Shown here: piece by piece, positions 9,320 through 18,005 of the stretch
How the letters are laid out: the number at the start of each line of letters is the position of its first letter
Numbering within the stretch: the stretch's first letter is position 1
Assembly: GCA_002171515.1 (NCBI GenBank)
Contig: NHEP01000078.1
Coordinates: 1 to 57,459, forward strand
DNA from: a bacterium TMED88
GTDB taxonomy: Bacteria; Myxococcota_A; UBA9160; UBA4427
Direction: 5' to 3'
DNA: 57,459 nt
Notes under the pieces: generated by a model
What the model saw: only the letters and a program-made list of their open reading frames with translations
Databases searched by the model: none
Told to the model about the DNA's origin: nothing
Made by a program: the position numbers and the translations under genes

Positions 9320-9553
9320 TTGGCGGTGTCCAGCGAAACCGCGAGCCCAGCGCTCCGAATTAGCATCAACGGCGATCCGCACTCAGTGCCCGGTGGAATG
9401 ACCGTCGCCGGACTCCTCTCGGAGCTGGGCATGGCGGAACGCCGCATCGCAGTCGCTCGAAACGGCGAAGTCGTCCCCAAATCCAGCTTCGACAAAGCGG
9501 GAATCGACGCGGGCGATCGGATCGAAATCCTTGAAGCCGTTGGCGGCGGATGA
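9320..9553 (+). CDS. thiS: Sulfur carrier protein ThiS
   Basis: This 77-residue ubiquitin-like carrier ends in VGGG, so it has the C-terminal Gly-Gly needed for adenylation and thiocarboxylation. RISINGDPHSVPGGMTVAGL and RIAVARNGEVVPKS match ThiS. The start is probably the TTG at 9320, with GAGG upstream; a GTG at 9326 is an alternative. It lies 18 bases before thiG and delivers sulfur for the thiazole ring of thiamine. Confidence 0.9.
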   Translation: MAVSSETASPALRISINGDPHSVPGGMTVAGLLSELGMAERRIAVARNGEVVPKSSFDKAGIDAGDRIEILEAVGGG

Positions 9554-9571
9554 CCTAAAGATGAATAAGGA

Positions 9572-10372
9572 ATGTCAAAAATGGCCGCAATAACTACCAA
9601 AGATCCCTTCCAAATCGGCAATCGGACATTTCACTCCCGCCTGATCATCGGCAGCGGCAAGTACGCGTCCTTTGAGGAAAATCTGGCCTGCGCAGAAGCG
9701 TCCGGCGCCGAGGTCGTGACCGTCGCCCTGCGCCGGGTCAATCTCGACCCCGCCAAAGGGCCGAGCCTGCTGGATGTCCTTTCCCCTGAACGCTTCACCA
9801 TTCTGCCCAACACCGCCGGCTGCTATACCGCTGAAGAGGCCGTCACGACCGCTCGGCTGGGCCGAGAGCTCCTCGACACAGATTTGGTCAAGCTCGAGGT
9901 CATCGGCGACGAGCGGACGCTCTATCCCGACGTGGCGGCGACCCTTGAGGCCGCCGAGACGCTTCTCGCCGAGGGTTTCACTGTCTTGCCGTATATCACC
10001 GACGACCCCGTTGCCTGTCAGCGACTGGCCGCGATGGGGTGCCCCGCCGTCATGCCCCTGGCGGCCCCGATTGGAAGTGGCATGGGGATTCGGAACCCGG
10101 CCTCGCTTCGAATCATTCTTGAAACGGTGGAAGTGCCGGTCATCGTCGACGCCGGCGTGGGGACGGCCAGCGATGCCGCAGTCGCCATGGAACTCGGGGC
10201 CACCGCGGTTCTTATGAACACCGCGATCGCCCAAGCCAAACAACCCGAACCGATGGCCCACGCCATGCGGATGGCCGTAGAGGCCGGTCGGCTGGCGTAC
10301 ACCTCCGGCCGCATGCCGATGCGGCTCTACGCGTCGGCCTCCAGCCCCCTGGATGGGATCGCACGGCTCTGA
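9572..10372 (+). CDS. thiG: Thiazole synthase ThiG
   Basis: ThiG builds the thiazole phosphate from deoxyxylulose phosphate, dehydroglycine and ThiS thiocarboxylate. [59 protein letters not shown] and [20 protein letters not shown] are diagnostic for the (beta/alpha)8 barrel. At 266 residues it is of typical length. It lies between thiS and thiE, and the three form a compact thiamine operon. Confidence 0.97.
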   Translation: MSKMAAITTKDPFQIGNRTFHSRLIIGSGKYASFEENLACAEASGAEVVTVALRRVNLDPAKGPSLLDVLSPERFTILPNTAGCYTAEEAVTTARLGRELLDTDLVKLEVIGDERTLYPDVAATLEAAETLLAEGFTVLPYITDDPVACQRLAAMGCPAVMPLAAPIGSGMGIRNPASLRIILETVEVPVIVDAGVGTASDAAVAMELGATAVLMNTAIAQAKQPEPMAHAMRMAVEAGRLAYTSGRMPMRLYASASSPLDGIARL

Positions 10373-10401
10373 CCGTCTCTCGCCGCCCTCAACTCTGCCT
10401 C

Positions 10402-11013
10402 GTGACCGATCGAGCCAGCCTTGGCCGCCGCCCAGAGCAGCTTCTGCTGGCTTGCGTCGAAGGAGGGGTCGACCGAATCCAGCTCCGCGATCGCAACCTG
10501 GACGGCCAAGCTTGGCTCGCCTTTGCCGAGGAGGTGCAACAGACCACGCAACGGGTCCGCCCCGAAATTGAAATCATCGTCAACCGGCGGGTCGACGTCG
10601 CGCTCGCAATAGGTGCCACGGGCGTTCATCTCGGCTTCGATGCGTTGCCCCTTGAAGAAACCCGCGCTCTGCTTGGAGAGAGAGCGCTGATCGGTGTCTC
10701 GACCCATTCCGTCGACGAAGCGATCGCGGCCCATCGCGCCGGCGCCGACTACATCCACCTCGCCCCGATCCACCCTCCCCTCTCAAAGCCCTCGACCCGG
10801 CCCCCGCTTGGGATCGCCCCGGTCTTGGCCGCCGCGTCCGCTGGCCTCGCGGTCTTTGCTCAAGGTGGGATCGGGCCTGGACAAGTCCCGGCATTGGTCG
10901 CCGCCGGGGTGGCAGGCGTGGCCGTGACCGGATCTCTCCTTCAGAGTGGCGACCCTTACGCACAGGCCCTCGCCCTGCGCAGGGCTTTGCAGACCGACCC
11001 CGAGAAGCTCTGA
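10402..11013 (+). CDS. thiE: Thiamine-phosphate synthase ThiE
   Basis: ThiE couples the thiazole and pyrimidine phosphates to thiamine phosphate. QLRDRNLDG, EIIVNRRVDVALAIGATGVH, GVSTHSVDEA, ADYIHLAPI and FAQGGIGPGQVP match the TIM-barrel family. The first conventional start is the GTG at 10402, but the upstream in-frame residues read RRPQLCLVTDRA, the usual first strand of ThiE. Translation may therefore begin at an unconventional codon near 10369 (CTG), overlapping the thiG stop. It converges with galK, five bases away. Confidence 0.92.
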   Translation: MTDRASLGRRPEQLLLACVEGGVDRIQLRDRNLDGQAWLAFAEEVQQTTQRVRPEIEIIVNRRVDVALAIGATGVHLGFDALPLEETRALLGERALIGVSTHSVDEAIAAHRAGADYIHLAPIHPPLSKPSTRPPLGIAPVLAAASAGLAVFAQGGIGPGQVPALVAAGVAGVAVTGSLLQSGDPYAQALALRRALQTDPEKL

Positions 11014-11017
11014 GCCC

Positions 11018-12238
11018 TTACAGGGTCTCACACACGGCACCGCCCCCAATCCCGGTCCAGATCAAGCGCAGGGGGTGTTCGAAGCGCCTCTGAAAAGCCG
11101 CTTGCAACGCCGGCGCGACGGTTTCCCGATTCCCGGGCTCCACCAAATGAACCGTGCAGCCCCCGAAGCCCGCACCGGTCAATCGCGAGCCAATCACCCC
11201 CGGCAACCCGTCCGCGATCTCGCAGAGGGCGTCGAGTTCCGGCACTGAAACCTCGTAATCATCGCGAAGGCTGACTTGGCCCTGCGCCATCACACTTCCG
11301 AGAGAAGCCCAATCCTGCGCCCGCATGGCCTCGCAAAATTGAACGACCCGGTGATTTTCGGTCACGATGTGGCGGACTCGGCGATTCAACGCAGGCGCGA
11401 GGAGGCCCTCGAGCGCAGGCAAATCATCGACGACGAGGTCCCGAAGGCCCCTGACCCCAGAACCGAAAACATTCGCCCGCTGGATCGCTGCCCAGGCCTC
11501 TGTGCACTCCTGGACTCTCTCATGGTAGGCCCCGTCGGCGGCCAGAGCTCGGGTCACTCCAGAATGAGCGATCAGCAAAGCCGGTGTCTCCCCGGCGAAA
11601 GCCACAGGCTGAACTTCCCGACTTCGACAATCGATGCGGAGTGCGTGCCCAGGCTCGCTCAGCGCACTGGCAAACTGGTCCAAGATCCCGCAGCCAACGC
11701 CGACGAAATGACTTTCGCCCCGATGAGCGATTTCTGCCCAGCGCCTCGGGGTTCCCCTGCCTTCTCCCCAACAAGCCAGCCAAGCCGCGCAGACCGCAAC
11801 ACCCAGCGCTGCCGAACTCGACAGGCCTGCCCCCTGTGGAACCTCGCTGGAGACGGTCAGCTCAATCCCGGGCAGATCGACTCCCTGTTCGCCCAGCGCA
11901 AAACCCACTCCCTGGAGATAGTCGATCCAACTCGCCTGCGGTCGCAGGTCATCCAGCACAAACTCGGCCCGCTCATTGAGATCCAAGGCATGGGCGATCA
12001 CGCGTCGATCCGAGCGCTTTCGCGCCACCACGATGGTTTTGTGATCAATCGCGCAGGGCAAGACCAGCCCCTCGGTATAATCCGTGTGCTCGCCGATCAG
12101 GTTGACTCGGCCCGGCGCACACGCGGCCACCTCCGGGGACAGACCGGTCCTGTGCCGAAATTCGGCCGCCGCCGCGGCGATTTCAACGCCTCGGCTCGAT
12201 CTCAGCCCGGCCTGCTCGACCTCTCTCGCTGGACTCAC
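11018..12238 (-). CDS. galK: Galactokinase
   Basis: This GHMP-family kinase phosphorylates galactose at C1. It has the galactokinase signature GRVNLIGEHTDYTEGLVLP, the ATP loop GAGLSSSAALG, the catalytic-Asp region CGILDQFASAL and the C-terminal TGAGFGGCTVH. The GTG at 12238 is preceded by GGGGAGGGAG, so I prefer it over an upstream in-frame start at 12316. It stands alone here with no Leloir partners, and probably supplies UDP-sugars or salvages galactose. The N-terminus (about 40 residues before the core) is slightly long. Confidence 0.93.
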   Translation of the reverse strand: MSPAREVEQAGLRSSRGVEIAAAAAEFRHRTGLSPEVAACAPGRVNLIGEHTDYTEGLVLPCAIDHKTIVVARKRSDRRVIAHALDLNERAEFVLDDLRPQASWIDYLQGVGFALGEQGVDLPGIELTVSSEVPQGAGLSSSAALGVAVCAAWLACWGEGRGTPRRWAEIAHRGESHFVGVGCGILDQFASALSEPGHALRIDCRSREVQPVAFAGETPALLIAHSGVTRALAADGAYHERVQECTEAWAAIQRANVFGSGVRGLRDLVVDDLPALEGLLAPALNRRVRHIVTENHRVVQFCEAMRAQDWASLGSVMAQGQVSLRDDYEVSVPELDALCEIADGLPGVIGSRLTGAGFGGCTVHLVEPGNRETVAPALQAAFQRRFEHPLRLIWTGIGGGAVCETL

Positions 12239-12415
12239 TCGGCTCCCTCCCCACTCGATCGACGCCGCTGAACCTTCTCTCCACGGAAGGTGCCTTAAGA
12301 CAGGACCGAACGTCATCCAATCAAGCAGAAAATCCGCTGGGGGAAATGGGTCCGCAGGAGGGTACCTTTCTCAAGCGGAGTCGCGGCGAGGCGGCAACGC
12401 TGGCCCGGAGGCAAT

Positions 12416-13798
12416 GTGAAGCAGCAGAGCAAAATTCGGGCGCACAAGATTCTCATCGGTCAGGTCGCGGTTGGCCTTCTCCTGCTGGCCGCAACCATGG
12501 GACCACCCGATTCCGCGCACGCGGGGGATCCCTTCCTCCGCCGAACGGCCACGGTTCACGTGGTTGAGTCTGCTGGCCCCGCAGTCGTGAACATCACCAC
12601 GGAGCAGATTGCCCCAGAGCAAAGCCCTTTTAGAAAGTCCGCCCCCAACTCGCCTTCCGATCGCTACTTCAATGAACTCTTTGTCCCGCGAACATCTCGA
12701 ACGCTCGAGAATCTCGGATCGGGGGTCATCATCAGCTCGCAGGGACATGTTCTCACCAACGAGCACGTCGTGGCGCGCGCCACGCGAATCTCGGTGACTC
12801 TGGCGGACGGTCGCGCTTTTGATGCCCGAGTGGTCGGTGCCGACCCCACCAATGACCTGGCCGTTCTTCAGATCGAAACGGAATCCCCTCTGCCTTGGCT
12901 CAGCCCCGGTTCGTCGCGAGACGTGATGGTGGGCGAACCCGTGATCGCCATCGGGAACCCATTTGGCCTGTCGAATACGGTTACGACGGGGGTTCTCTCG
13001 GCCACAAACCGTTCGGTCAAAGCCCATGGCCACACGTTTCATGGCTTCCTTCAGACCGATGCCTCGATCAACCCGGGCAACTCAGGTGGTCCGCTGCTGA
13101 ACGCAGAGGGGACCCTCATTGGCGTCAACACAGCCATCTACGATGGGGGGGAAGGAATTGGCTTCGCCATTCCAATCGATGTAGCGACCCGAGTCGTGGC
13201 CGAGTTGATCGAGCACGGCGAGGTCCTGCCGGTGACACTCGGGATCGAATTCCAAGATCTCGACCCCGCGCTGCGCGAGGTGATGGCGCTCCCCAGGGAA
13301 GTGCGAGGGGCCCTGATCAACAGTGTTCAAGTCGAGGGGCCCGCCGAACGAGGGGGCCTGCAACGGGGCGACATCATTGCGCGGATCGACGACCATCGGC
13401 TGGAATCCGCCCGACAACTCTTTGAAATTCTGGAGACTGTTACGCCCGAGCAGAGTCTAGAACTTGAAGTGTGGCGAGAAGGTCAGGCACAAAACCTCTA
13501 CGTCGTCGCAGAAAAGATTCCCGACGACGTTCAGCACAAACTAGCCCGACGCCTTTTAGGGCTCGACCTGGCCTGGAGAGCGCCCGGGGCCTACGCGGTC
13601 AGCTACGTGCGTTCGGGGTCGCCCGGAGAGCGAATCGGGCTCCAAATGGGTGACTACGTCCTTGCAGTCAACGGACTCCGCCTCGACGGAGATCCGGCGC
13701 TCGTCCGAGCCATGCTCGACCTCCGAGGACGAGAACGGGCCCTCCTCGTGGTCCAGCGCGGAGCGGGTCGTTACCATCTAACCGTTCCCATGCGCTGA
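12416..13798 (+). CDS. Periplasmic trypsin-like serine protease with PDZ domains (DegP/HtrA-like)
   Basis: A 460-residue exported protease. The signal peptide spans roughly residues 1-36 (ILIGQVAVGLLLLAATM core, cleavage after AHA). The catalytic triad is intact: H117 in VLTNEHVV, D147 in DPTNDLAVLQ and S223 in NPGNSGGPL. Two C-terminal PDZ modules follow; the second is divergent. It lies about 150 bases before a second DegP-type protease on the same strand. The two share only family motifs, so they are paralogues with probably distinct envelope quality-control roles. Confidence 0.9.
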   Translation: MKQQSKIRAHKILIGQVAVGLLLLAATMGPPDSAHAGDPFLRRTATVHVVESAGPAVVNITTEQIAPEQSPFRKSAPNSPSDRYFNELFVPRTSRTLENLGSGVIISSQGHVLTNEHVVARATRISVTLADGRAFDARVVGADPTNDLAVLQIETESPLPWLSPGSSRDVMVGEPVIAIGNPFGLSNTVTTGVLSATNRSVKAHGHTFHGFLQTDASINPGNSGGPLLNAEGTLIGVNTAIYDGGEGIGFAIPIDVATRVVAELIEHGEVLPVTLGIEFQDLDPALREVMALPREVRGALINSVQVEGPAERGGLQRGDIIARIDDHRLESARQLFEILETVTPEQSLELEVWREGQAQNLYVVAEKIPDDVQHKLARRLLGLDLAWRAPGAYAVSYVRSGSPGERIGLQMGDYVLAVNGLRLDGDPALVRAMLDLRGRERALLVVQRGAGRYHLTVPMR

Positions 13799-13952
13799 CT
13801 CTCTTCTCGATTCGGCTCAGCCCACTGACTTCGGGCTCACCCGGGAACTATAAATTGACTGGCAACGTCAGAGACGTCTGATCTCGTCCCGTGCGTCATC
13901 ATCGACCCCGAAAAACCACTGACCCAGTCGCCCAACGAGGATCACAAAAGAA

Positions 13953-15455
13953 ATGAATCGAACCCAAATGGCTCTTCGGAGCTGTGGCCCAATCCTCTTG
14001 CTCCTCGCCGCCCTCTTCGCCGCCCCTGCACAGGCGGAATCCCAGGGTCTGTTCGACCGCCTGCTGGGACGAGAAGCCGACCAGAACCAGACGGAAGGCC
14101 AACCGGACGGTTCAGGGGAGTTTTGGGAGACCGATCGTGACCCGACCCCCATCCAGCCGATCGGGGTCCCGACCTCTTTTGCCGATTTGGCCGAGGAAGT
14201 TTCTCCCGCCGTGGTCAACATCCGGACCTCTCAAACGGTCACCGGGATGCCCGGCATGCCGCCCCAGCTTGAAGAGTTTTTTGGAATGCCCTTTGGTGGC
14301 CGCGGCGGACAGGAGCACAAGCGCGAAGGCGCCGGAAGCGGATTCGTGATTTCAACCGATGGGTATATCGTCACCAACAACCATGTGATCGATGGAATGG
14401 ACGAGATTTTTGCCGTCTTCAAAGATGGACAGGACCTCGCCGCCACCGTCGTTGGACGCGACCCCAAGACCGATATCGCCCTGATCAAAGTCGAATCACC
14501 CACACCCCTTCCCGCGATTGCGCTCGGCGACTCAGATGCGATTCGCCCGGGGGATTGGGTCGTAGCGATTGGAAACCCGTTCGGGCTCGAGCATACGGTC
14601 ACCGCAGGGATTATCAGCGCAAAGCACAGACGCGATGTCATTGGCGGCAGCTACGATGACTTTATCCAAACTGACGCCGCGATTAATCCGGGTAACTCGG
14701 GCGGGCCACTGATCAACCTGGCTGGCGAAGTGATCGGAATCAACACCGCGATCAATCCGCGGGCCAATACGATTGGCTTTACCGTGCCGATCAATATGGC
14801 CAAAAACATCCTGCCCCAGCTCCGCAGCAAAGGCCACGTCACCCGTGGGTGGTTGGGCGTCGTGATCCAAGGCATCACACCCGAACTTGCCGAATCCTTC
14901 GACCTAAAGAGTGAAGAGGGGGCGCTTGTTTCGAAAGTTTTGCCCGATGGACCCGCCGCGGCGGCTGGAATCGAACGGGGTGACGTCATCATGAGCTTCG
15001 ACGGCAAAAAAATCGCAGAATGGCGCGATTTGCCGCGGGTCGTCGCCGAAACCCCAGTCGACAAATCCGTCGACGTGGTTGTGATTCGGGACGGTGACAC
15101 CAAAACCCTCGCCGTCGAAATCGGCGCCTTGGATGAGCCGAAGCTGGCCGGGGACACGAACGAAGCGAGCAACCCCGCGGTCTTTGGGCTCCGCGCCCAA
15201 GATCTCACCCCGGAGATTGCTGACCAGCTCGGCCTTCCGGATGACTCCGGCGTTCTGATCAGCGAAGTTCAGCCCGGCAGCCCCGGCGAAGAGGCCGGGC
15301 TCCGGCGCGGTGACGTCATCGTTGAGGTCAATCGACAAGAAATCAAAGATCTGAAGCAGCTGCGGGAGGAACTTGCCGACGGAGACAAGACCGTCCTCCT
15401 TCTCATTCGACGAGAAGACTCAACCCTCTACGTGCCCCTGAAGCGAACCGGCTAG
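13953..15455 (+). CDS. degP: DegP/Do-family periplasmic serine protease
   Basis: At 500 residues this fits the classical Do protease/chaperone. A signal peptide (LLLLAALFAAPAQA) ends near residue 28. H144 (TNNHVI), D174 (DPKTDIALI) and S249 (INPGNSGGPL) form the triad, and the Q-loop-like GMPPQLEEFFGMPF precedes it. Two PDZ domains follow (around VLPDGPAAAAGIERGDVI and VQPGSPGEEAGLRRGDVI). Its TAG stop lies within a CTAG palindrome that also provides the stop of the converging alr gene. Confidence 0.94.
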   Translation: MNRTQMALRSCGPILLLLAALFAAPAQAESQGLFDRLLGREADQNQTEGQPDGSGEFWETDRDPTPIQPIGVPTSFADLAEEVSPAVVNIRTSQTVTGMPGMPPQLEEFFGMPFGGRGGQEHKREGAGSGFVISTDGYIVTNNHVIDGMDEIFAVFKDGQDLAATVVGRDPKTDIALIKVESPTPLPAIALGDSDAIRPGDWVVAIGNPFGLEHTVTAGIISAKHRRDVIGGSYDDFIQTDAAINPGNSGGPLINLAGEVIGINTAINPRANTIGFTVPINMAKNILPQLRSKGHVTRGWLGVVIQGITPELAESFDLKSEEGALVSKVLPDGPAAAAGIERGDVIMSFDGKKIAEWRDLPRVVAETPVDKSVDVVVIRDGDTKTLAVEIGALDEPKLAGDTNEASNPAVFGLRAQDLTPEIADQLGLPDDSGVLISEVQPGSPGEEAGLRRGDVIVEVNRQEIKDLKQLREELADGDKTVLLLIRREDSTLYVPLKRTG

Positions 15456-16597
15456 CCGAGGACCCGAGGAACCCGCGCTGAAATGCCCGTCACGATCTCA
15501 TAATTGATCGTGGCAAGAGTTTCGGCCCATTCATCGACATGAGCCCGTTCGGCGCCCTGTTGACCGATCAGGACAACAGGGTCTCCAACCTCCACACGAC
15601 CTCGGAGAGCCGTCACGTCCACAAGGGTTTGGTCCATCGTGATGGTCCCCACCTGGGGACACCTCTGCCCACCGACGAGGACCTGCATTTGGTTCGAGAG
15701 CGACCGCGGCAGGCCATCTCCGTACCCAACCGGGAAGGTTCCGATCAAGGATGGCCGTTCCGTACGAAAGGTATGGCCATAGGACAACCCAACTCCGGCG
15801 GGCACCTCCTTCAGAAAAGTCAGGCGGGTCACCCAATCAAGAACCGGTTCAAGTTCGGCGGCCCGCGGATGAGCCACCCCTATTGAAGGCCGCAATCCGT
15901 ACATCGCGATTCCCGGGCGCACTGCATCAAAGCGACTCTCTGGCCAATCGAAAATCGCCGCACTGTTGGCCATATGTCGAAAGGGGATAGCCGCCGCAGC
16001 CGTCTCCGCGCAGGCGCGTTCGAAAGCCTCAATCTGTGTTTGCGAGAAGGTGCTCTCGGGTTCATCCGCGAGGGAAAAGTGGCTCATCAATCCTCGAACA
16101 CGGATCCCTTCAAGCGCCGTGGCCCGCGCAACCAGCTCAGGCATCTGCTCGGGAGACACACCGATCCTGCCCATCCCCGTATCCACTTTAAGATGAACGG
16201 AAACCGGGCTACTGCCGTCCACTCTCGCCCGAGAAAGGGCCTCAAGCACCTCCCGAGAGCCCACGACGGGCTCAAGTCTGTGCTCGACGATCGCCCCACA
16301 AGCCTCGGGCGGGGGAGCCGACAGCACCACAATGGCCGCCTCAGCGCCGGCCTCCCGAAGCGACACCGCCTCGCTCACGTGGGCGACACAAACCGTATCG
16401 ATCCCCAAAGACTCAAGATGCCGCACGATGATTTCAAGGCCATGCCCATACGCGTTCGCTTTCACGCAGGGCCAAAGGGGCCGCGGACCCGCCAAGTCCT
16501 GAAGCAAACGGAGGTTCCGCGTCAGGCGGTCGAGATGAATGAAAGCCTGGCTAGCCTCTTGCACACCGTTCCTTTCCTTGACGGATCGTCGATTCAA
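15452..16597 (-). CDS. alr: Alanine racemase
   Basis: PLP enzyme interconverting L- and D-alanine for peptidoglycan. The PLP lysine is in CVKANAYGHG, GTVD-type residues occur in VHLKVDTGMGRIG, MYGLRPS follows, and the second catalytic base is the Tyr of GLSYGHTFR. Length (381 residues) is normal. The TTG start overlaps the ackA stop (TTGA), so it is translationally coupled to acetate kinase. The adjacent aminotransferase would release alanine when using pyruvate, so this placement may not be accidental, although alr is also a core cell-wall gene. Confidence 0.95.
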   Translation of the reverse strand: MNRRSVKERNGVQEASQAFIHLDRLTRNLRLLQDLAGPRPLWPCVKANAYGHGLEIIVRHLESLGIDTVCVAHVSEAVSLREAGAEAAIVVLSAPPPEACGAIVEHRLEPVVGSREVLEALSRARVDGSSPVSVHLKVDTGMGRIGVSPEQMPELVARATALEGIRVRGLMSHFSLADEPESTFSQTQIEAFERACAETAAAAIPFRHMANSAAIFDWPESRFDAVRPGIAMYGLRPSIGVAHPRAAELEPVLDWVTRLTFLKEVPAGVGLSYGHTFRTERPSLIGTFPVGYGDGLPRSLSNQMQVLVGGQRCPQVGTITMDQTLVDVTALRGRVEVGDPVVLIGQQGAERAHVDEWAETLATINYEIVTGISARVPRVLG

Positions 16598-17853
16598 GAT
16601 TCTCGCAAAGGTTCATCGTGGGGGGCAAGCGAATCAAGGGAGTCTAGGAGCCGTTTCCCTGTATGGGCCGCCATCACGGCCTCCTCCTCGGTCGGCATCA
16701 CCCAAACCGAAATCGAACTGGCTCCTGAACTGATGCGCGGCGCGTTCCGACGGTTCCCTTCCTCAGCCAATTCGATCCCTAACCAGCTCAGCCGATGGCA
16801 GATCGCCGCTCGCACCTCGGCTGAATTTTCGCCAATCCCCCCGGTAAACACCAAGGCATCCAATCCACCGAGGGCCACGATCATGGCCGCAAACTCTTGG
16901 GCAGCGCGGTAGACAAATAAATCAACAGCTTGCCGGGCTTCCGGAGAAGAGCTCTGGAGAAGTGTCTTCATATCTGAGGACAAGCCCGAAACGCCCAGCA
17001 ATCCGCTTTCATCGTGAAGCAAGCGAGACAACTTTGGCTCGTCGTAGTCGTGCTCTCGCATCAGATACAGGAGCACGCCGGGGTCCAACGCTCCGGGACG
17101 GCTTCCCATCATGAGTCCATCGAGAGGAGTCAACCCCATAGAAGTCGCGACACATCGACGCTGGGCAACGGCGGCCACGCTCGCCCCACTCCCGAGATGC
17201 CCGATGATCAACCGTCCATTGGCCGTCGAACCCATTTGATCGGGTAAGCGCTGGACAACACCCTCATAGGAAAGGCCGTGGAAGCCATATCGCCGAAGAC
17301 CATGATCGTGTTGAAAATGACGAGGCAAAGGGAAGCGCTCAGCCCAATCAGCTTGCGTTCGATGAAACGCGGTATCGAAGCAAGCAACCTGCAGCACACC
17401 CGGGTGTGCCTGGCTCATCGACTCAATGGCCGCTAACCCCTGCGGCTGATGCCGGGGCGCCAAGGGCACGAGTTCGCGAAGGGCCGCGAAAACCGCCTGA
17501 TCGATCACCACCGGCTCAACAAAGCGAGTGCCTCCGTGTACAATGCGATGCCCCACAGCCCGAATCCCTGCCCCGGGGCAGTGTCGAGTGACGCGTTCAA
17601 GAATGAGCTTGAGGGATCTTGCGTGGTCCCAATCCGAGTCCTGACCGCCCCCCAGCAACTCTTCCTCGAGAACCTTGTCGCCGCGCAGGCAGATCCAACG
17701 GGGGTTCGCCGGCATCCCGTCAACCCGCCCCCGCAAAAAGGGACCTTGAGGGCGCTGCGCATCGGACTCAGGAATCCAATGGGCCGCGTCATACACAGAG
17801 AACTTGAGGCTCGACGAACCCGCGTTCAGTACGAGAATGGCGTCGCGTGTCAT
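16594..17853 (-). CDS. ackA: Acetate kinase
   Basis: AckA interconverts acetyl phosphate plus ADP and acetate plus ATP. LNAGSSSLKFSVYD, VGHRIVHGG, CFDTAFH, RRYGFHGLSYEG, IGHLGSGASV, GLTPLDGLMMGSRPG and TGGIGENSAEVR cover all the sugar-kinase-fold signatures. Its 419 residues are slightly longer than average. It is the first gene of ackA-alr and diverges from xsc. Because Xsc yields acetyl phosphate, AckA would give ATP directly from sulfonate breakdown. No phosphotransacetylase gene lies in the window. Confidence 0.95.
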   Translation of the reverse strand: MTRDAILVLNAGSSSLKFSVYDAAHWIPESDAQRPQGPFLRGRVDGMPANPRWICLRGDKVLEEELLGGGQDSDWDHARSLKLILERVTRHCPGAGIRAVGHRIVHGGTRFVEPVVIDQAVFAALRELVPLAPRHQPQGLAAIESMSQAHPGVLQVACFDTAFHRTQADWAERFPLPRHFQHDHGLRRYGFHGLSYEGVVQRLPDQMGSTANGRLIIGHLGSGASVAAVAQRRCVATSMGLTPLDGLMMGSRPGALDPGVLLYLMREHDYDEPKLSRLLHDESGLLGVSGLSSDMKTLLQSSSPEARQAVDLFVYRAAQEFAAMIVALGGLDALVFTGGIGENSAEVRAAICHRLSWLGIELAEEGNRRNAPRISSGASSISVWVMPTEEEAVMAAHTGKRLLDSLDSLAPHDEPLRES

Positions 17854-17925
17854 GTCGACTGGCTCTGTCTCACTGCAATTACCTCGCTGAAGTCACAGGA
17901 ACAGCCCTTCGGTCGAGCCTCTTGC

Positions 17926-17951
17926 CGTCGTCGGCTTTACGCTCGACGACG
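17926..17951. promoter_or_regulatory. Inverted repeat in the ackA-xsc divergent promoter region
   Basis: CGTCGTCG (17926-17933) and its exact complement CGACGACG (17944-17951) are separated by ten bases. The pair lies about 55 bases upstream of the xsc start and 73 bases upstream of the ackA start. The symmetry and location suggest a regulator-binding site controlling both transcripts. No regulator gene is nearby. Chance is possible in high-GC DNA. Confidence 0.35.
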
Positions 17952-18005
17952 CCTATGGGAGAATCGTATGTCTCCTAGTCTGCCCAAACCAAAAGGAACC
18001 GTCGA

